Source: Nocardia elegans NBRC 108235
GTDB lineage: Bacteria; Actinomycetota; Actinomycetes; Mycobacteriales; Mycobacteriaceae
DNA length: 64,000 bases
Direction of reading: 5' to 3'
Assembly (NCBI RefSeq): GCF_001612845.1
Contig: NZ_BDBF01000025.1
Span: 62,001 to 126,000, forward strand
Position numbers and translations under genes: made by a program. Shown here piece after piece: positions 25,338 to 33,996 of the stretch (position 1 is the stretch's first letter; every line of letters starts with the position of its first letter). The notes under the pieces were generated by a model, which saw nothing but the letters and a program-made list of their open reading frames with translations, searched no databases and was not told the DNA's origin.

Positions 25338-25883
25338 TCAGCGCAGCAAGGCGGCGAGGTGGGGTAGCGCCTCGACGGGATGTGCGGCGGCGATTCCGGC
25401 GGCGATCTCGCGGAATTCCCAGCCGTGGCGCTCGCGGCGGAAAACTCCCACCACCATGCCGGTATCGCCGCCCGCGCCGAGGTCGCGATCGGCGAGCACG
25501 ATGCCGTCGCCGGCGGTGACGCGGCAGCGCGCGTTCTCGACTTCGGTGAAGGTCTGGCCGCTGTAGCAGGTGACGACCACGACGATGCCGGTGATCTCGG
25601 GGCGCACCCGGGTCAGGTCGAGGGTGATGATCTCGTCGTCGCCCTCGTCCTCGCCGTTGACGCTGTCGCCGAGCAGTCGCACCGCACCGTCGGCGGAGAT
25701 CAGGTGCTGGTGATACACCACCTCCACCGGGTCGTCGCCGGCCAGCAGGACGGCGGCCGCGTTGAGGTCGATCGCGGTGCGGCGGGCGCCGAACCAGCGC
25801 CGGCCGCGGGCGGGGTCCCATCCCAGGCTCACGGTCGCGAATTCCACCGGACCCGCAGCGCCCTGTGGTTGTTCTCCGGACAT
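25338..25883 (-). CDS. TerD-family protein
   Basis: The 181-residue product shows the TerD pattern: a beta strand ending in VSLGWDPARGRRW, IDLNAAAVLL, then the calcium-type loop GDSVNGEDEGDDEIITLDL, and a closing TCYSGQTFTEVENARCRV. TerD domains bind calcium and occur in tellurite- and stress-response clusters of unclear mechanism. The start at 25883 has an excellent ribosome site (GGGGAGGTG); an ATG at 25925 would add 14 residues. The gene is single here and convergent with the acyl-CoA ligase, their stops 6 bases apart. The only related gene nearby is the DUF475 gene at 15604. Confidence 0.9.
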   Translation of the reverse strand: MSGEQPQGAAGPVEFATVSLGWDPARGRRWFGARRTAIDLNAAAVLLAGDDPVEVVYHQHLISADGAVRLLGDSVNGEDEGDDEIITLDLTRVRPEITGIVVVVTCYSGQTFTEVENARCRVTAGDGIVLADRDLGAGGDTGMVVGVFRRERHGWEFREIAAGIAAAHPVEALPHLAALLR

Positions 25884-26027
25884 CAGCCGCACCTCCCCGC
25901 CGAGCGGTGCGACGTCGGTGCGCACCGGCTTCTCGCGGTCATTATCGACCGTCGAGTGCGCGACGTTAACCGGCGGCCGGTGCCGAAACTCAGGTGCGGC
26001 CCGAAAATTGCTCGGCCACTGAGTAAT

Positions 26028-28091
26028 TCAGCCGATGGGCCGATCGGTGGGAAGATTGACGTAACTCGGTGCGTTCGGATCCAGGCGCAGATGCTGGGGC
26101 TCGAGCTCGGAATCGTTGAGCATCGGACGGAACGGCATGGCCTTGGGCGCATTGGCCGCGAACAGGTCGATCCGCAGCCGATGCCCGATCTGCAGCCGAG
26201 CCTGGGTCGGGATCACCGCGATGTCGAGGCCCACGGGTTCGCCGGGTGTCACCGGCTGCCGCGCCGCGGCGGTGAGGAGATGGAACGGAATCGTGTAGTC
26301 GCCGTTGGCGGATCGGCTGCTGCGGGCATCGTCGACGGCGCGCATGGAGACGGTGAGCTGACCGGTGGTCAGTGCGGTGGAGGTGCCGTCGGGCGCGACG
26401 TCGTTGACGGTGGCGCTCCAGAATCCGTCGGTGGCGTCCTGCACGGTCTCGAGGTGGATGTCGATGGGCCCGGAGATGGCGGTCGGCGCGGACACCGGGG
26501 CGCTGGTGAAGGTCAGCGCATCGTGTTCAGCCACCCGGGAGTCCTTGGCGCAGGCATCGAGCATCGCCGCGGAACCGGCCGAACCCTGGGCCGCGTCCCG
26601 GGAGCAGAGGGTCGCCAGTCCCGGCGCCACGGTGAGTGTGGCGACCTCGGCCGGCGGCTGTGCGCTCAACGACCCGTCGTGCACCGCCGCATCGGTGGTG
26701 CCGCTGGGCCCGGCGGTCAGGTAGACCCGGCGGTGGTCGGCTCCCGGCTGCGGATACTGCGGCAGGGTCACCCAGCCGCCGCCCTGCTCCTTCAGCACGA
26801 TGGGGCCGTAGCTGTCGATACCGTTGTCGATGTCCTTGAGCCACTTGTCGAACCACGCCCGCTGCAACACCTCGAGTCGCGGCGGGGCGCCGGGTACGCC
26901 GGTGCCGGCGCCGGGATTGGCGTGATAGGTGTCGCCGACCACGAGTTGTTTCCGCCCGGCCGGCAGCGGGATGGCCTGGTAGATCTTGGTGGCGCTGTTG
27001 GCGAAGATGTCGTGCCAGCCGCCGTAGACGAAGGTGGGCACGGTAACTCGTTCCGGATGTCCCATCAGGGCCTGGCGGAAATCGCTGCCGGAGTCCAATG
27101 CGTCCGAGAGGGCGGGCGGCATATCGTCCATCGACGGCGTCAACAGGGCCTGAGCGAGCAGGTCCACATTGGTGGCCGGATCCGCCACCCGGGCGCTGAG
27201 CCATTTCCAGTCGAAGGTTCCGTTGAGGATCGCCTTCAGATCGGGGATCAGCTTGAGCTGATTGACCGTCTGGAGCCACATCGGCAGGAAGGTGGTGCCG
27301 ACGCCACCGCCCGGCGCCACCACGTCACGCATCAGATCGCTGCCGGGCACCACCGGGAAGATGGCGCGCAGCGCCGCCGGGGCGTCCTCCGCCGCTCGCA
27401 GCTGATTGATGGCCGCGTACGAGCCGCCGCTCATCGCCACCTTGCCGTTCGAGAACGGTTGTGCCGCAGCCCAATCGATCACCTCGCGGGTGTCGATCTG
27501 TTCCCGCGCGCCCAGGGTCTCCCAATTGCCCTGGGACTGTCCGGTGCCGCGCACGTCGGCGACCACCAGCGTGTAGCCGCTGCGAATCAGATTGCGGTCC
27601 AAGCCGAGGACGGTCGGCACGGTGCCGCCGTCGAGGGCGTGCAGCAGATCGCCGAAGCTGCTGATCGGGGTGCCGGAGAGGTTGATCTGCCGGACCAGGG
27701 ACATGACCAGGGGCTGCAGTGCGGGATTCTCCACCGCCGAGCCGACCAGATCGGTCATCAGCTTGGTGTAGGGCGTGAGATTGACGATGGTCGGCAGCGG
27801 CTGGGCGACCACCGCGCCGGAGGCGTCGACCGGCCGGTACACGTCGGCCTTCAGCACGATCCCGTCGCTCATCCGGATCGGCACATCGGAGTCCAGGTGG
27901 ACGTCCGAATATTGCTGAGGGCCGTCGTGCACGGCGGTCCACTGGTCCTCGCGGCCGGCGAGGCCGGGGGCGGCGGAGTGCGGTAGGCCACCGAAGAGGG
28001 CGGTGGCGGTCGCGGAAATCCCCACTGCCGCAACGGCAATCAGGGTTCGGACGGGCACGACGGGTTTGCGCGATCGCAGCTGCCCGAACAT
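26028..28091 (-). CDS. Secreted CocE/NonD-type hydrolase
   Basis: The 687-residue product has a signal segment (VRTLIAVAAVGISATATALFGG) and then an alpha/beta-hydrolase of the X-Pro dipeptidyl-peptidase/CocE group. Visible features are a PIRMSDGIVLKADVYRP strand region, VADVRGTGQSQG, the nucleophile elbow AMSGGSYAA, FVYGGWHDIF with the aspartate and GDTYHANPG with the histidine. A jelly-roll-like C-terminal domain follows. ATG 28091 has GAAGGGG before it. Family members act on esters or peptide-like amides outside the cell. It lies 106 bases after the conservon on the same strand. The substrate is unknown. Confidence 0.92.
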   Translation of the reverse strand: MFGQLRSRKPVVPVRTLIAVAAVGISATATALFGGLPHSAAPGLAGREDQWTAVHDGPQQYSDVHLDSDVPIRMSDGIVLKADVYRPVDASGAVVAQPLPTIVNLTPYTKLMTDLVGSAVENPALQPLVMSLVRQINLSGTPISSFGDLLHALDGGTVPTVLGLDRNLIRSGYTLVVADVRGTGQSQGNWETLGAREQIDTREVIDWAAAQPFSNGKVAMSGGSYAAINQLRAAEDAPAALRAIFPVVPGSDLMRDVVAPGGGVGTTFLPMWLQTVNQLKLIPDLKAILNGTFDWKWLSARVADPATNVDLLAQALLTPSMDDMPPALSDALDSGSDFRQALMGHPERVTVPTFVYGGWHDIFANSATKIYQAIPLPAGRKQLVVGDTYHANPGAGTGVPGAPPRLEVLQRAWFDKWLKDIDNGIDSYGPIVLKEQGGGWVTLPQYPQPGADHRRVYLTAGPSGTTDAAVHDGSLSAQPPAEVATLTVAPGLATLCSRDAAQGSAGSAAMLDACAKDSRVAEHDALTFTSAPVSAPTAISGPIDIHLETVQDATDGFWSATVNDVAPDGTSTALTTGQLTVSMRAVDDARSSRSANGDYTIPFHLLTAAARQPVTPGEPVGLDIAVIPTQARLQIGHRLRIDLFAANAPKAMPFRPMLNDSELEPQHLRLDPNAPSYVNLPTDRPIG

Positions 28092-28197
28092 CACGCCCCT
28101 TCTCGGTTGAGTTTCGCGCACGACTGGGCCGGTCATCGACGATAGCAATCCGCTACCGAAAATCCTGGTAGCGCGGCCCTGGTGTCGCGCGCGGAAC

Positions 28198-29427
28198 TCA
28201 GTCGCCGAGCCGGACCGGGAACTGGGCCAGATCGTTCTGCGTCAGCACGGGAAGATTGTGAATCTCCTCCACCGGTACGGCCAACGACAGCTGCGGGAAC
28301 CGTTCGAACAGCGCGGGCAGTGCGATCGAGGCTTCCAGCCGGGCGAGCGCGGCGCCCGGGCAGATGTGCGGTCCGTGACCGAAACTGATGTGCCGCTTGG
28401 CCGTCGGCCGGGTGATATCGAAGGCGTCGGCGTCGGCGCCGTGCACCGTGGTGTCGCGGCCGATGGCCCGATACGACATGACCACCCCCTCGCCGCGTTC
28501 GATGACGGTGTCGCCGACGGTGATGTCCTCGGTCGCGAACCGCATCAGCAGATGTGTCACCGGACCGTCCCAGCGCAGCGTCTCCTCGATCGCTGTCTCC
28601 CAATCGATCTGCCCCGACCGCACCAGCTCGAACTGCTCCGGATGGGTGAGCAGGGCGCGCACGGTGGTGAGAATCAACGACACCGTGGTCTCGTGCCCGG
28701 CGGCGACCAGCGCCTGCAGATTGCCGACCACCTCGGCCTCGCTGAGCGGATCGCCACCGTCGGTGGCCAGGATCAGCGCACTGGTCAGGTCGTCGGCCGG
28801 GTCGGCGGACTTCTTGCGCACCATCTCGGTGAAGTACTCGCCCATCCGCTCGATCACCGCGAGCCGCTCGTCCTGTGGGGTGAGCAGGGAGAAGAACGCC
28901 TTGTACCAGTCGAGCAGCATCGGATGATCGGCGTGGTCGACGCCCATGAGCTCGCTGATCACGCGCATCGGCAGCGGATAGGCGAAGACCGATTTCAGGT
29001 CGACCGTGCCGTCGCCGGCGGCGGTCAGATCGTCCAGCAGTGCGGCGACGGTCGATTCGATGAACGGGCGCAGGGAGGTCAGGCGGCGCGCGGTCAGCGC
29101 CTGGGTGGTCTTGATGCGCAGGCGGCGGTGTTCGGGGCCGTCGACGGTGAACATCGAGACTCCGACGTCGATCATGCCGATCAGCGGCCACTGCCGGGTG
29201 ACCACGCCGTCGCGCCACAGCGACCAGGAGTTGATGTCCTTGACCAGCCGCGGGTCGATGAGCAACTGCCGGGCCAGGGTGTGGCCGGTGACGGTCCAGG
29301 CCGGTACGCCCAGCAGTTCGATCCGGGTCAGCTGTCCGGCATCGCGTAATCGGGCGGTCTCACCGGCGAGGTCGCCGACCATCGGATCGATCACGAGCGG
29401 TGCGGCATGCGGGCAACTGGCATTCAC
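28198..29427 (-). CDS. Cytochrome P450, CYP154-like, conservon member
   Basis: A full-length (409 aa) bacterial P450. The I-helix has AGHETTV, the K-helix has EETLR (EXXR present), and the heme loop is FGHGPHICPG with cysteine ligand C356. GTG at 29427 has the ribosome site GGGAGG 6 bases upstream. It overlaps the preceding P450 stop by 4 bases (GTGA), closing the operon CvnA-B-C-D-P450-P450. In Streptomyces conservons the last genes are often CYP157 and CYP154 enzymes; this one matches the second role. It oxidises an unidentified small molecule. Confidence 0.95.
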   Translation of the reverse strand: MNASCPHAAPLVIDPMVGDLAGETARLRDAGQLTRIELLGVPAWTVTGHTLARQLLIDPRLVKDINSWSLWRDGVVTRQWPLIGMIDVGVSMFTVDGPEHRRLRIKTTQALTARRLTSLRPFIESTVAALLDDLTAAGDGTVDLKSVFAYPLPMRVISELMGVDHADHPMLLDWYKAFFSLLTPQDERLAVIERMGEYFTEMVRKKSADPADDLTSALILATDGGDPLSEAEVVGNLQALVAAGHETTVSLILTTVRALLTHPEQFELVRSGQIDWETAIEETLRWDGPVTHLLMRFATEDITVGDTVIERGEGVVMSYRAIGRDTTVHGADADAFDITRPTAKRHISFGHGPHICPGAALARLEASIALPALFERFPQLSLAVPVEEIHNLPVLTQNDLAQFPVRLGD

Positions 29428-30701
29428 GGGGTACCTCCCACGGTACGAACGGGTGTGAAGGTGACCGGCAGCGCCGTCATTCCGCGCAGGAACGGCGACG
29501 GCCGGCGAGTCAGTTCGGTGGCGGCGACGGCGAGGTCGAGATCCGGCAGCCGATCCAGCAGCACTTCGATCCCGGTGCGCGCGATGATCTCCGCGATCTG
29601 CTGGGCCGGGAAGGGGCAGCGGTATTCGCCGTAACTGAACGCGAAATGCGCGCTGTTGCCGCTGTGCGCGGGTGCGAGGGAATCGGAAAGATCTTGGCGC
29701 ACATGCGGATCGGCGTTCGCGCCGGCCAGGCCGAGCAGCAGCATATCGCCGCGCCGGATGGTCTTGTCGGCCAGCCGGGTGTCGCGCGAGGCCCAGCGCC
29801 CGGCCAGGATCTGGGTGGGGGTGTCCTCCCACAGCACCTCGTTCATCGCCTGCCCGATGCTGTGGCGGCCACCGCCGAGGGCGGCCGCGAAGCGATCGTC
29901 GGTGAGCATCAGCCGCACCGAATTTCCCAGCCAGTCGCTGGTCGGCAGCTGGCCCGCGGCCGTGACGGCCATCAGATCGAGCGCGTATTCCTCGTCGCTG
30001 AACCGTTCGGGCGAGTGCAGCATCCGCGAGGTGAGATCGTTGCCCGGGCGCGACTTCTTCATCGCGACGAGTCGCTGCATATGTTCGGCGAATCGACCGT
30101 AGGCCGCCTGCGCCTCGGCGCCACCGTCGGCGAGGGTCTTCATGGTCCAGGCCAGATCCGCGCCCTGATCGTCGGGGAATCCGATCACCCAGGCCAGCGC
30201 CAGCACCGGCAGTGGTTCGGCGAATTCCGCGATCAGGTCCGCGGTGCCGCGCCCGCAGAAGCGGTCGATCAGCTGATCGGCCAGATCCTCACAGGCCCTG
30301 CGCAATCCGAACGGGTCGACCTGTTCGAGTGCGGGCTCGACCATGGCCAGATGCCGCAGATGCTCGGCTCCCGCGGTGAAGTAGATCGACGGCATCGGAC
30401 GGCCGACCATCGGCAGCAGCGGCCAGTCCTCGGGGATGTTCGGCCACTGGTTCCAGCGCGCCACATCGCGCGGGAACAGTTCCGCATCGCTGGTGACCTG
30501 GTGAACTTCGCGATAACCGATCACCAGCCAGGCCGGAATTCCGCCGGGCAGTTCCACCGAGACCACCGGGCCATGCGCTCGCCGCATCTCCCGGTACAAC
30601 TCGTGCGGGTCGGTGTGGAAACGCGGGCCGCTCAACGGCATCGGATCGGCGGGCGAGACCGGGCAACCACCGGCGCTGAGACCGGCCTGCGGCGCGTTCA
30701 T
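29424..30701 (-). CDS. Cytochrome P450 lacking the EXXR arginine, CYP157-like
   Basis: The 425-residue product keeps the heme cysteine loop FSYGEYRCPFPA (C362). The K-helix motif reads E288-V-L-W291 in place of EXXR, and the I-helix AAGQLPT lacks the usual acid-threonine pair. Loss of EXXR is known in the CYP157 family of Streptomyces, which also sits in conservons next to CYP154. It overlaps CvnD by 4 bases and the next P450 by 4. The unusual I-helix suggests either non-standard oxygen chemistry or a non-catalytic partner role. The call to CYP157 is by motif and context. Confidence 0.93.
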   Translation of the reverse strand: MNAPQAGLSAGGCPVSPADPMPLSGPRFHTDPHELYREMRRAHGPVVSVELPGGIPAWLVIGYREVHQVTSDAELFPRDVARWNQWPNIPEDWPLLPMVGRPMPSIYFTAGAEHLRHLAMVEPALEQVDPFGLRRACEDLADQLIDRFCGRGTADLIAEFAEPLPVLALAWVIGFPDDQGADLAWTMKTLADGGAEAQAAYGRFAEHMQRLVAMKKSRPGNDLTSRMLHSPERFSDEEYALDLMAVTAAGQLPTSDWLGNSVRLMLTDDRFAAALGGGRHSIGQAMNEVLWEDTPTQILAGRWASRDTRLADKTIRRGDMLLLGLAGANADPHVRQDLSDSLAPAHSGNSAHFAFSYGEYRCPFPAQQIAEIIARTGIEVLLDRLPDLDLAVAATELTRRPSPFLRGMTALPVTFTPVRTVGGTP

Positions 30702-31345
30702 CGGGCCGATCCCCGGGCGGCGGCCCGCAGGCCGGCGGCGTGCAGATGTTCGACCAGGGCGATCAGCACCCGCTTGCCCGAATCCCGCGAGCGCGCATCG
30801 CATTCCACCAGTGGCACGTGCGGATCCAGGTCCAAGGCGGCGCGCAGTTGGGTGTCGTCGTGGCCGGCGGGCCCGAAGATGTTGCACGCCACCACGAACG
30901 GGGTCTGCTGATGTTCGAGCCGGTCGATGGCGTACCAGGAGTCGGTGATCCGGCGCGGGTCGACGAGCACGATCGCGCCCAGCGCGCCGGTGAACAACCG
31001 GTCCCACAGGAACCAGAAGCGCTCCTGCCCCGGTGCGCCGAACAGATAGAGAACGTGTTCCGCGTCGATGGTGATGCGGCCGAAGTCGAAGGCGACCGTG
31101 GTGGTGGATTTGGCCGGTGCGCCGGTGGGATCGTCGATGCCGATGCCCAGCGAGGTCATCGTCGCCTCGGTGTCGAGCGGGCGGATCTCGCTGACCGCGC
31201 GGACCATGGTGGTTTTACCGACGCCGAAACCGCCGACGATGACGACCTTGAGCCCGTGCCGGGCGGTGTCGGCCAGCGGCGCCTGGGCCCGGGCGGGACG
31301 GTCGCCGAACCCGGTGCGGAGGGGGTCAGAGGTTGCGGAGTCCAA
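30698..31345 (-). CDS. cvnD: Conservon GTP-binding protein CvnD
   Basis: This 215-residue small GTPase has a P-loop GGFGVGKT at 38-45 and FGAPGQERF at about 101-109, in the style of the MglA/CvnD group. These act as switches for the conservon complex (CvnA kinase-like, CvnB roadblock, CvnC). TTG at 31345 is the probable start: it follows GAAGGTG and gives an N-terminus (DSATSDPLRTGFG) that fits the family. It overlaps DUF742 by 20 bases and P450 by 4. The protein is expected to cycle between GTP and GDP in response to CvnA-B. Confidence 0.94.
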   Translation of the reverse strand: MDSATSDPLRTGFGDRPARAQAPLADTARHGLKVVIVGGFGVGKTTMVRAVSEIRPLDTEATMTSLGIGIDDPTGAPAKSTTTVAFDFGRITIDAEHVLYLFGAPGQERFWFLWDRLFTGALGAIVLVDPRRITDSWYAIDRLEHQQTPFVVACNIFGPAGHDDTQLRAALDLDPHVPLVECDARSRDSGKRVLIALVEHLHAAGLRAAARGSAR

Positions 31346-31691
31346 CGAGCACCTTCTCCAGTATTTCGGTGTCGGGCAGGGCATTCCACGGCTCCCACGC
31401 GGGCGGGGAATGCGGGTGGCGCACGGTGATCTTTCCGGCGTCGAGCAGGTCGGCCAGCAACACCATCGTGATGCCGACCGGCAGCCGTAATTCCGCGGCG
31501 ATCTCGACCACGGCCGTCGGCGCCCGGCAGATCTCGAGGATCGCGACCTGCTCGGACTGCATCCCCGGGGCAGGCTCCGATTCGGCCACCACGAGTGTCA
31601 CCAGATCGAAGGCGTCGGTATCGGGGTGGCTGCGGCCGCCGGTGAGGGTGTAGAGCCGGTCCGGGGTGTCGTCGCGGCCCGGCCTGGTCAT
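31326..31691 (-). CDS. cvnC: Conservon DUF742 protein CvnC
   Basis: The 121-residue product matches DUF742: RLYTLTGGRSHP, DLVTLVVA near the N-terminus, SEQVAILEICRAPTAVVEIAAELRLPVG as a winged-helix-like core, and VLLADLLDAGKITVRHP. The family is found almost only in conservons between the roadblock protein and the GTPase, and its precise job is not settled. It starts 10 bases after CvnB and overlaps CvnD by 20. Confidence 0.95.
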   Translation of the reverse strand: MTRPGRDDTPDRLYTLTGGRSHPDTDAFDLVTLVVAESEPAPGMQSEQVAILEICRAPTAVVEIAAELRLPVGITMVLLADLLDAGKITVRHPHSPPAWEPWNALPDTEILEKVLVGLRNL

Positions 31692-31701
31692 CGCGCCCGC
31701 C

Positions 31702-32109
31702 TCACGGCCGCGGGCCGCGCGGCGCGGCGGAGAGGTGTTCGCCGAGCTGTTCGACCAGTTCGCTCATGTTGTGGCCGACCAGTCCGGCATCTGCCTCGGC
31801 ATCGGCGACGACCGCGATGTGGGCGCCCAATCCGGCCTCGACGATGAACAGGATGCCGCCGTAGAACTCCGTCATCGACTGCCGCACGCCACTGCGCCCG
31901 TCGCCGAATTCCACCGAGGCGCCGTGCGAGAGGCTCTGGATTCCGGCCGCGATCGCGGCCAGCTGATCGGCCTTGTCCACCGACAGTTCCGGGGTGTGGC
32001 AGATCTTGAGACCGTCGCTGGACAGCAGCAGGGCGTGCCGGCTGTGCGGGGTGCGGGCCAGCAGCTGGTCCAGGAGCCAATCCAGGTGCGCCGGTACCGA
32101 AGTGGTCAT
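31702..32109 (-). CDS. cvnB: Conservon roadblock/LC7 protein CvnB
   Basis: The 135-residue product is a Roadblock/LC7 domain protein: LDWLLDQLLARTPHSRHALLLSSDGLKIC, KADQLAAIAAGIQSLS, a central beta strand GILFIVEAGLGAHIAVVA and a helical tail. Such domains serve as GTPase partners, as in MglB. ATG at 32109 overlaps the CvnA stop by 4 bases. Together with CvnA, C and D it forms the membrane-associated complex described for Streptomyces conservons. Confidence 0.95.
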   Translation of the reverse strand: MTTSVPAHLDWLLDQLLARTPHSRHALLLSSDGLKICHTPELSVDKADQLAAIAAGIQSLSHGASVEFGDGRSGVRQSMTEFYGGILFIVEAGLGAHIAVVADAEADAGLVGHNMSELVEQLGEHLSAAPRGPRP

Positions 32110-33536
32110 CGATCGTTCTCCAGGGCAATCGAAGGGGAAGGGGAATCCGGGGCCGAGACCGCGCGCTGGAAGGCGCCGAGGGCCGACGGCCGCGTCCGCG
32201 GGTAGGCCGAATCCTCGACGGCGGCGGTGCGCAGGCCGTCGGGATGGACCGCGGCGAGAGTGCTGCCGCGGCGGCGCTTCGGTAAGGGCTCGGCCGACCG
32301 GTCGGGATGCGGAACCGCTTGCTTGGCAGAGTGTTTCGAGGCCGCGGTGGGGGCGTCGGCGTCCCGGTCGTCGGTGACGGGCGGTCCGAACGGACTCGCC
32401 GGAAGGGCGGCCGGGGTCGCGACCCGCGCCGCGGGCGGCAGTTCGATCGTCGCGGTGGAGCCGGGGGAGCGGTCCAGGCGCGTGGTCAGATCGCGCGGAA
32501 CCACCACGACGACCGCCGTGCCGCCGATCGCCGACGGGCGATACGACACGGTGAGCGCGTGTTTGCGCGCCAGATTGCCGACCACCGCGAGCCCGAGCCG
32601 GGTGCCGGTCAGCGAGGACAGATCGGTATCCGCTCCGCGTGCCGTCCGGGTGCCGGACACCGCCTGTTCGGCGCGGCGCAGGGCGGATTCGCTCATCACC
32701 AGTCCGCTGTCCTCGATGGTGACGACGACGCCGGCCGGCACTTCGGCGGCGTAGACGTGGACTTCGGTGGTGGGCGGGGAGAAATTGCACGCGTTGTCGA
32801 TCAGCTCGGCCAGCGCGTGCATGACGCCCTCGGCGGCATGACCGGCGATCGCGATTTCGGCGACCGCGCGCAGGCGCACCCGGCGGTAGCCCGCGACGCG
32901 GCCCATGGCGCCGCGTAGAATCGATTCCATCGCAATGGGTTTCGCCCACCGCCGGCCCGAGCGGGCGCCGCTGAGCACCGCGATACTGTCGGCCAGACGG
33001 CCGGCCTGTGCGGTGCGGTGGTCGAGGGTCAGCAGATCGGCCAGCACCGACGGATCGGCGTGCCGATGTTCCATTTCGCGCAATTCGGCCAGCATCGAGG
33101 TGGTCATCGCCTGCATCCGCCCGGCGGCGCCGGCGAACGCCGCCATCGCGGCCACCCGGCGGTTCTCGCTGCCGCCGGCCTCCCGCCCCGCCGCGACCGC
33201 GGTGTCGTGGGCGGCGGCCAGGCGCGCCTCGCTCTCGGCGACGTAGTGTGCCGTCGCACGCTCGGCTCGATCGTTGGCCTCGCGGTAGCGAATAGCCTGG
33301 TCACGGTAGTGACCGGCGAATCCCGACGTCACGGCCAAGGCCAGCCCCACGACCGCGGCGGCGACGACCGCGGTCATTCGTTCGGTCTCGGGCGCGAACC
33401 GGAGCATGCCGAGGCAAGCCGCGGCGCCGACGAAGACGCAAATCGTCGCGGGAAGGAGAAAGGCCGGTACTCGTCGCGGTGGCCGGGATGTGGCGGCGCC
33501 GCCGGGCGCCTGCTGCGAATTGACTGAATAGGTCAC
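32106..33536 (-). CDS. cvnA: Conservon sensor kinase-like protein CvnA
   Basis: The 476-residue product has two N-terminal membrane helices (about 24-46 and 56-74), a long helical region and an HATPase_c domain (ELIDNACNFSPP, IEDSGLVMS, GTRLGLAVVGNLARKH). A histidine-site-like sequence LTLDHRTAQAGR precedes it. The C-terminal 110 residues are a Pro/Ala/Ser-rich tail. GTG 33536 has GGAAG upstream; the frame runs back to 33659 without a better start. CvnA proteins resemble histidine kinases but have no partner response regulator and signal through CvnB-D. This is the first gene of the six-gene operon. Confidence 0.93.
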   Translation of the reverse strand: MTYSVNSQQAPGGAATSRPPRRVPAFLLPATICVFVGAAACLGMLRFAPETERMTAVVAAAVVGLALAVTSGFAGHYRDQAIRYREANDRAERATAHYVAESEARLAAAHDTAVAAGREAGGSENRRVAAMAAFAGAAGRMQAMTTSMLAELREMEHRHADPSVLADLLTLDHRTAQAGRLADSIAVLSGARSGRRWAKPIAMESILRGAMGRVAGYRRVRLRAVAEIAIAGHAAEGVMHALAELIDNACNFSPPTTEVHVYAAEVPAGVVVTIEDSGLVMSESALRRAEQAVSGTRTARGADTDLSSLTGTRLGLAVVGNLARKHALTVSYRPSAIGGTAVVVVVPRDLTTRLDRSPGSTATIELPPAARVATPAALPASPFGPPVTDDRDADAPTAASKHSAKQAVPHPDRSAEPLPKRRRGSTLAAVHPDGLRTAAVEDSAYPRTRPSALGAFQRAVSAPDSPSPSIALENDR

Positions 33537-33996
33537 TATCGATACTTCCGGATCCACATCCACGTGTGCGGAGATGGCACAGTTCCCCCACCTTCCGCTG
33601 TGCACGGCTGACTCGAATGCGCGGACCGCCAGACGATTTCGAAATTCGCGCACGAGCATAACGCCGACCCCGAGGGTGCGCTACCCGAAGTGTTTCGTGC
33701 CGTCCGTCGGCTTCGAAATGGAAGTTTCACGGCGAGTTCTCGAAATGAAGGAATGTGATACCGAGTGCCCCGTTTCCGCGAAAACACTGCTCGGCAACCA
33801 TGTTCGAAAATACTGGCGAATGTGTCGTGCGCGCGATCGGCACGATCACGAACTGAAAACGTTGCGGCGCACTATCTTTCGGCAATTTAGTGAACAGCGT
33901 TCATTTCACCCTGAGCAGTGCTTTTCTTCGCGACACGAGTGTCCGGTGAGCGGGAGTGCGCGCCGGACCGAAACCTGTTTCAGTTACCGTCCGGGC
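33537..33996. promoter_or_regulatory. Divergent promoter region between conservon and SDR operon
   Basis: A 460-base gap separates the starts at 33536 (minus) and 33997 (plus). It is A+T-richer than the flanks and shows no convincing gene. A perfect inverted repeat TGAAC-AGC-GTTCA lies at 33891-33903, about 95 bases before the SDR start, with TTTCAC repeats nearby. It may be a TetR-type operator for the SDR operon. No regulator gene adjoins. Confidence 0.5.

Noticed and set aside
25380..27986. 868-codon plus-strand frame opposite TerD and CocE genes
   Set aside because: The minus strand holds two proteins with motifs. The plus frame has Gly/Arg/His/Val bias and no fold.
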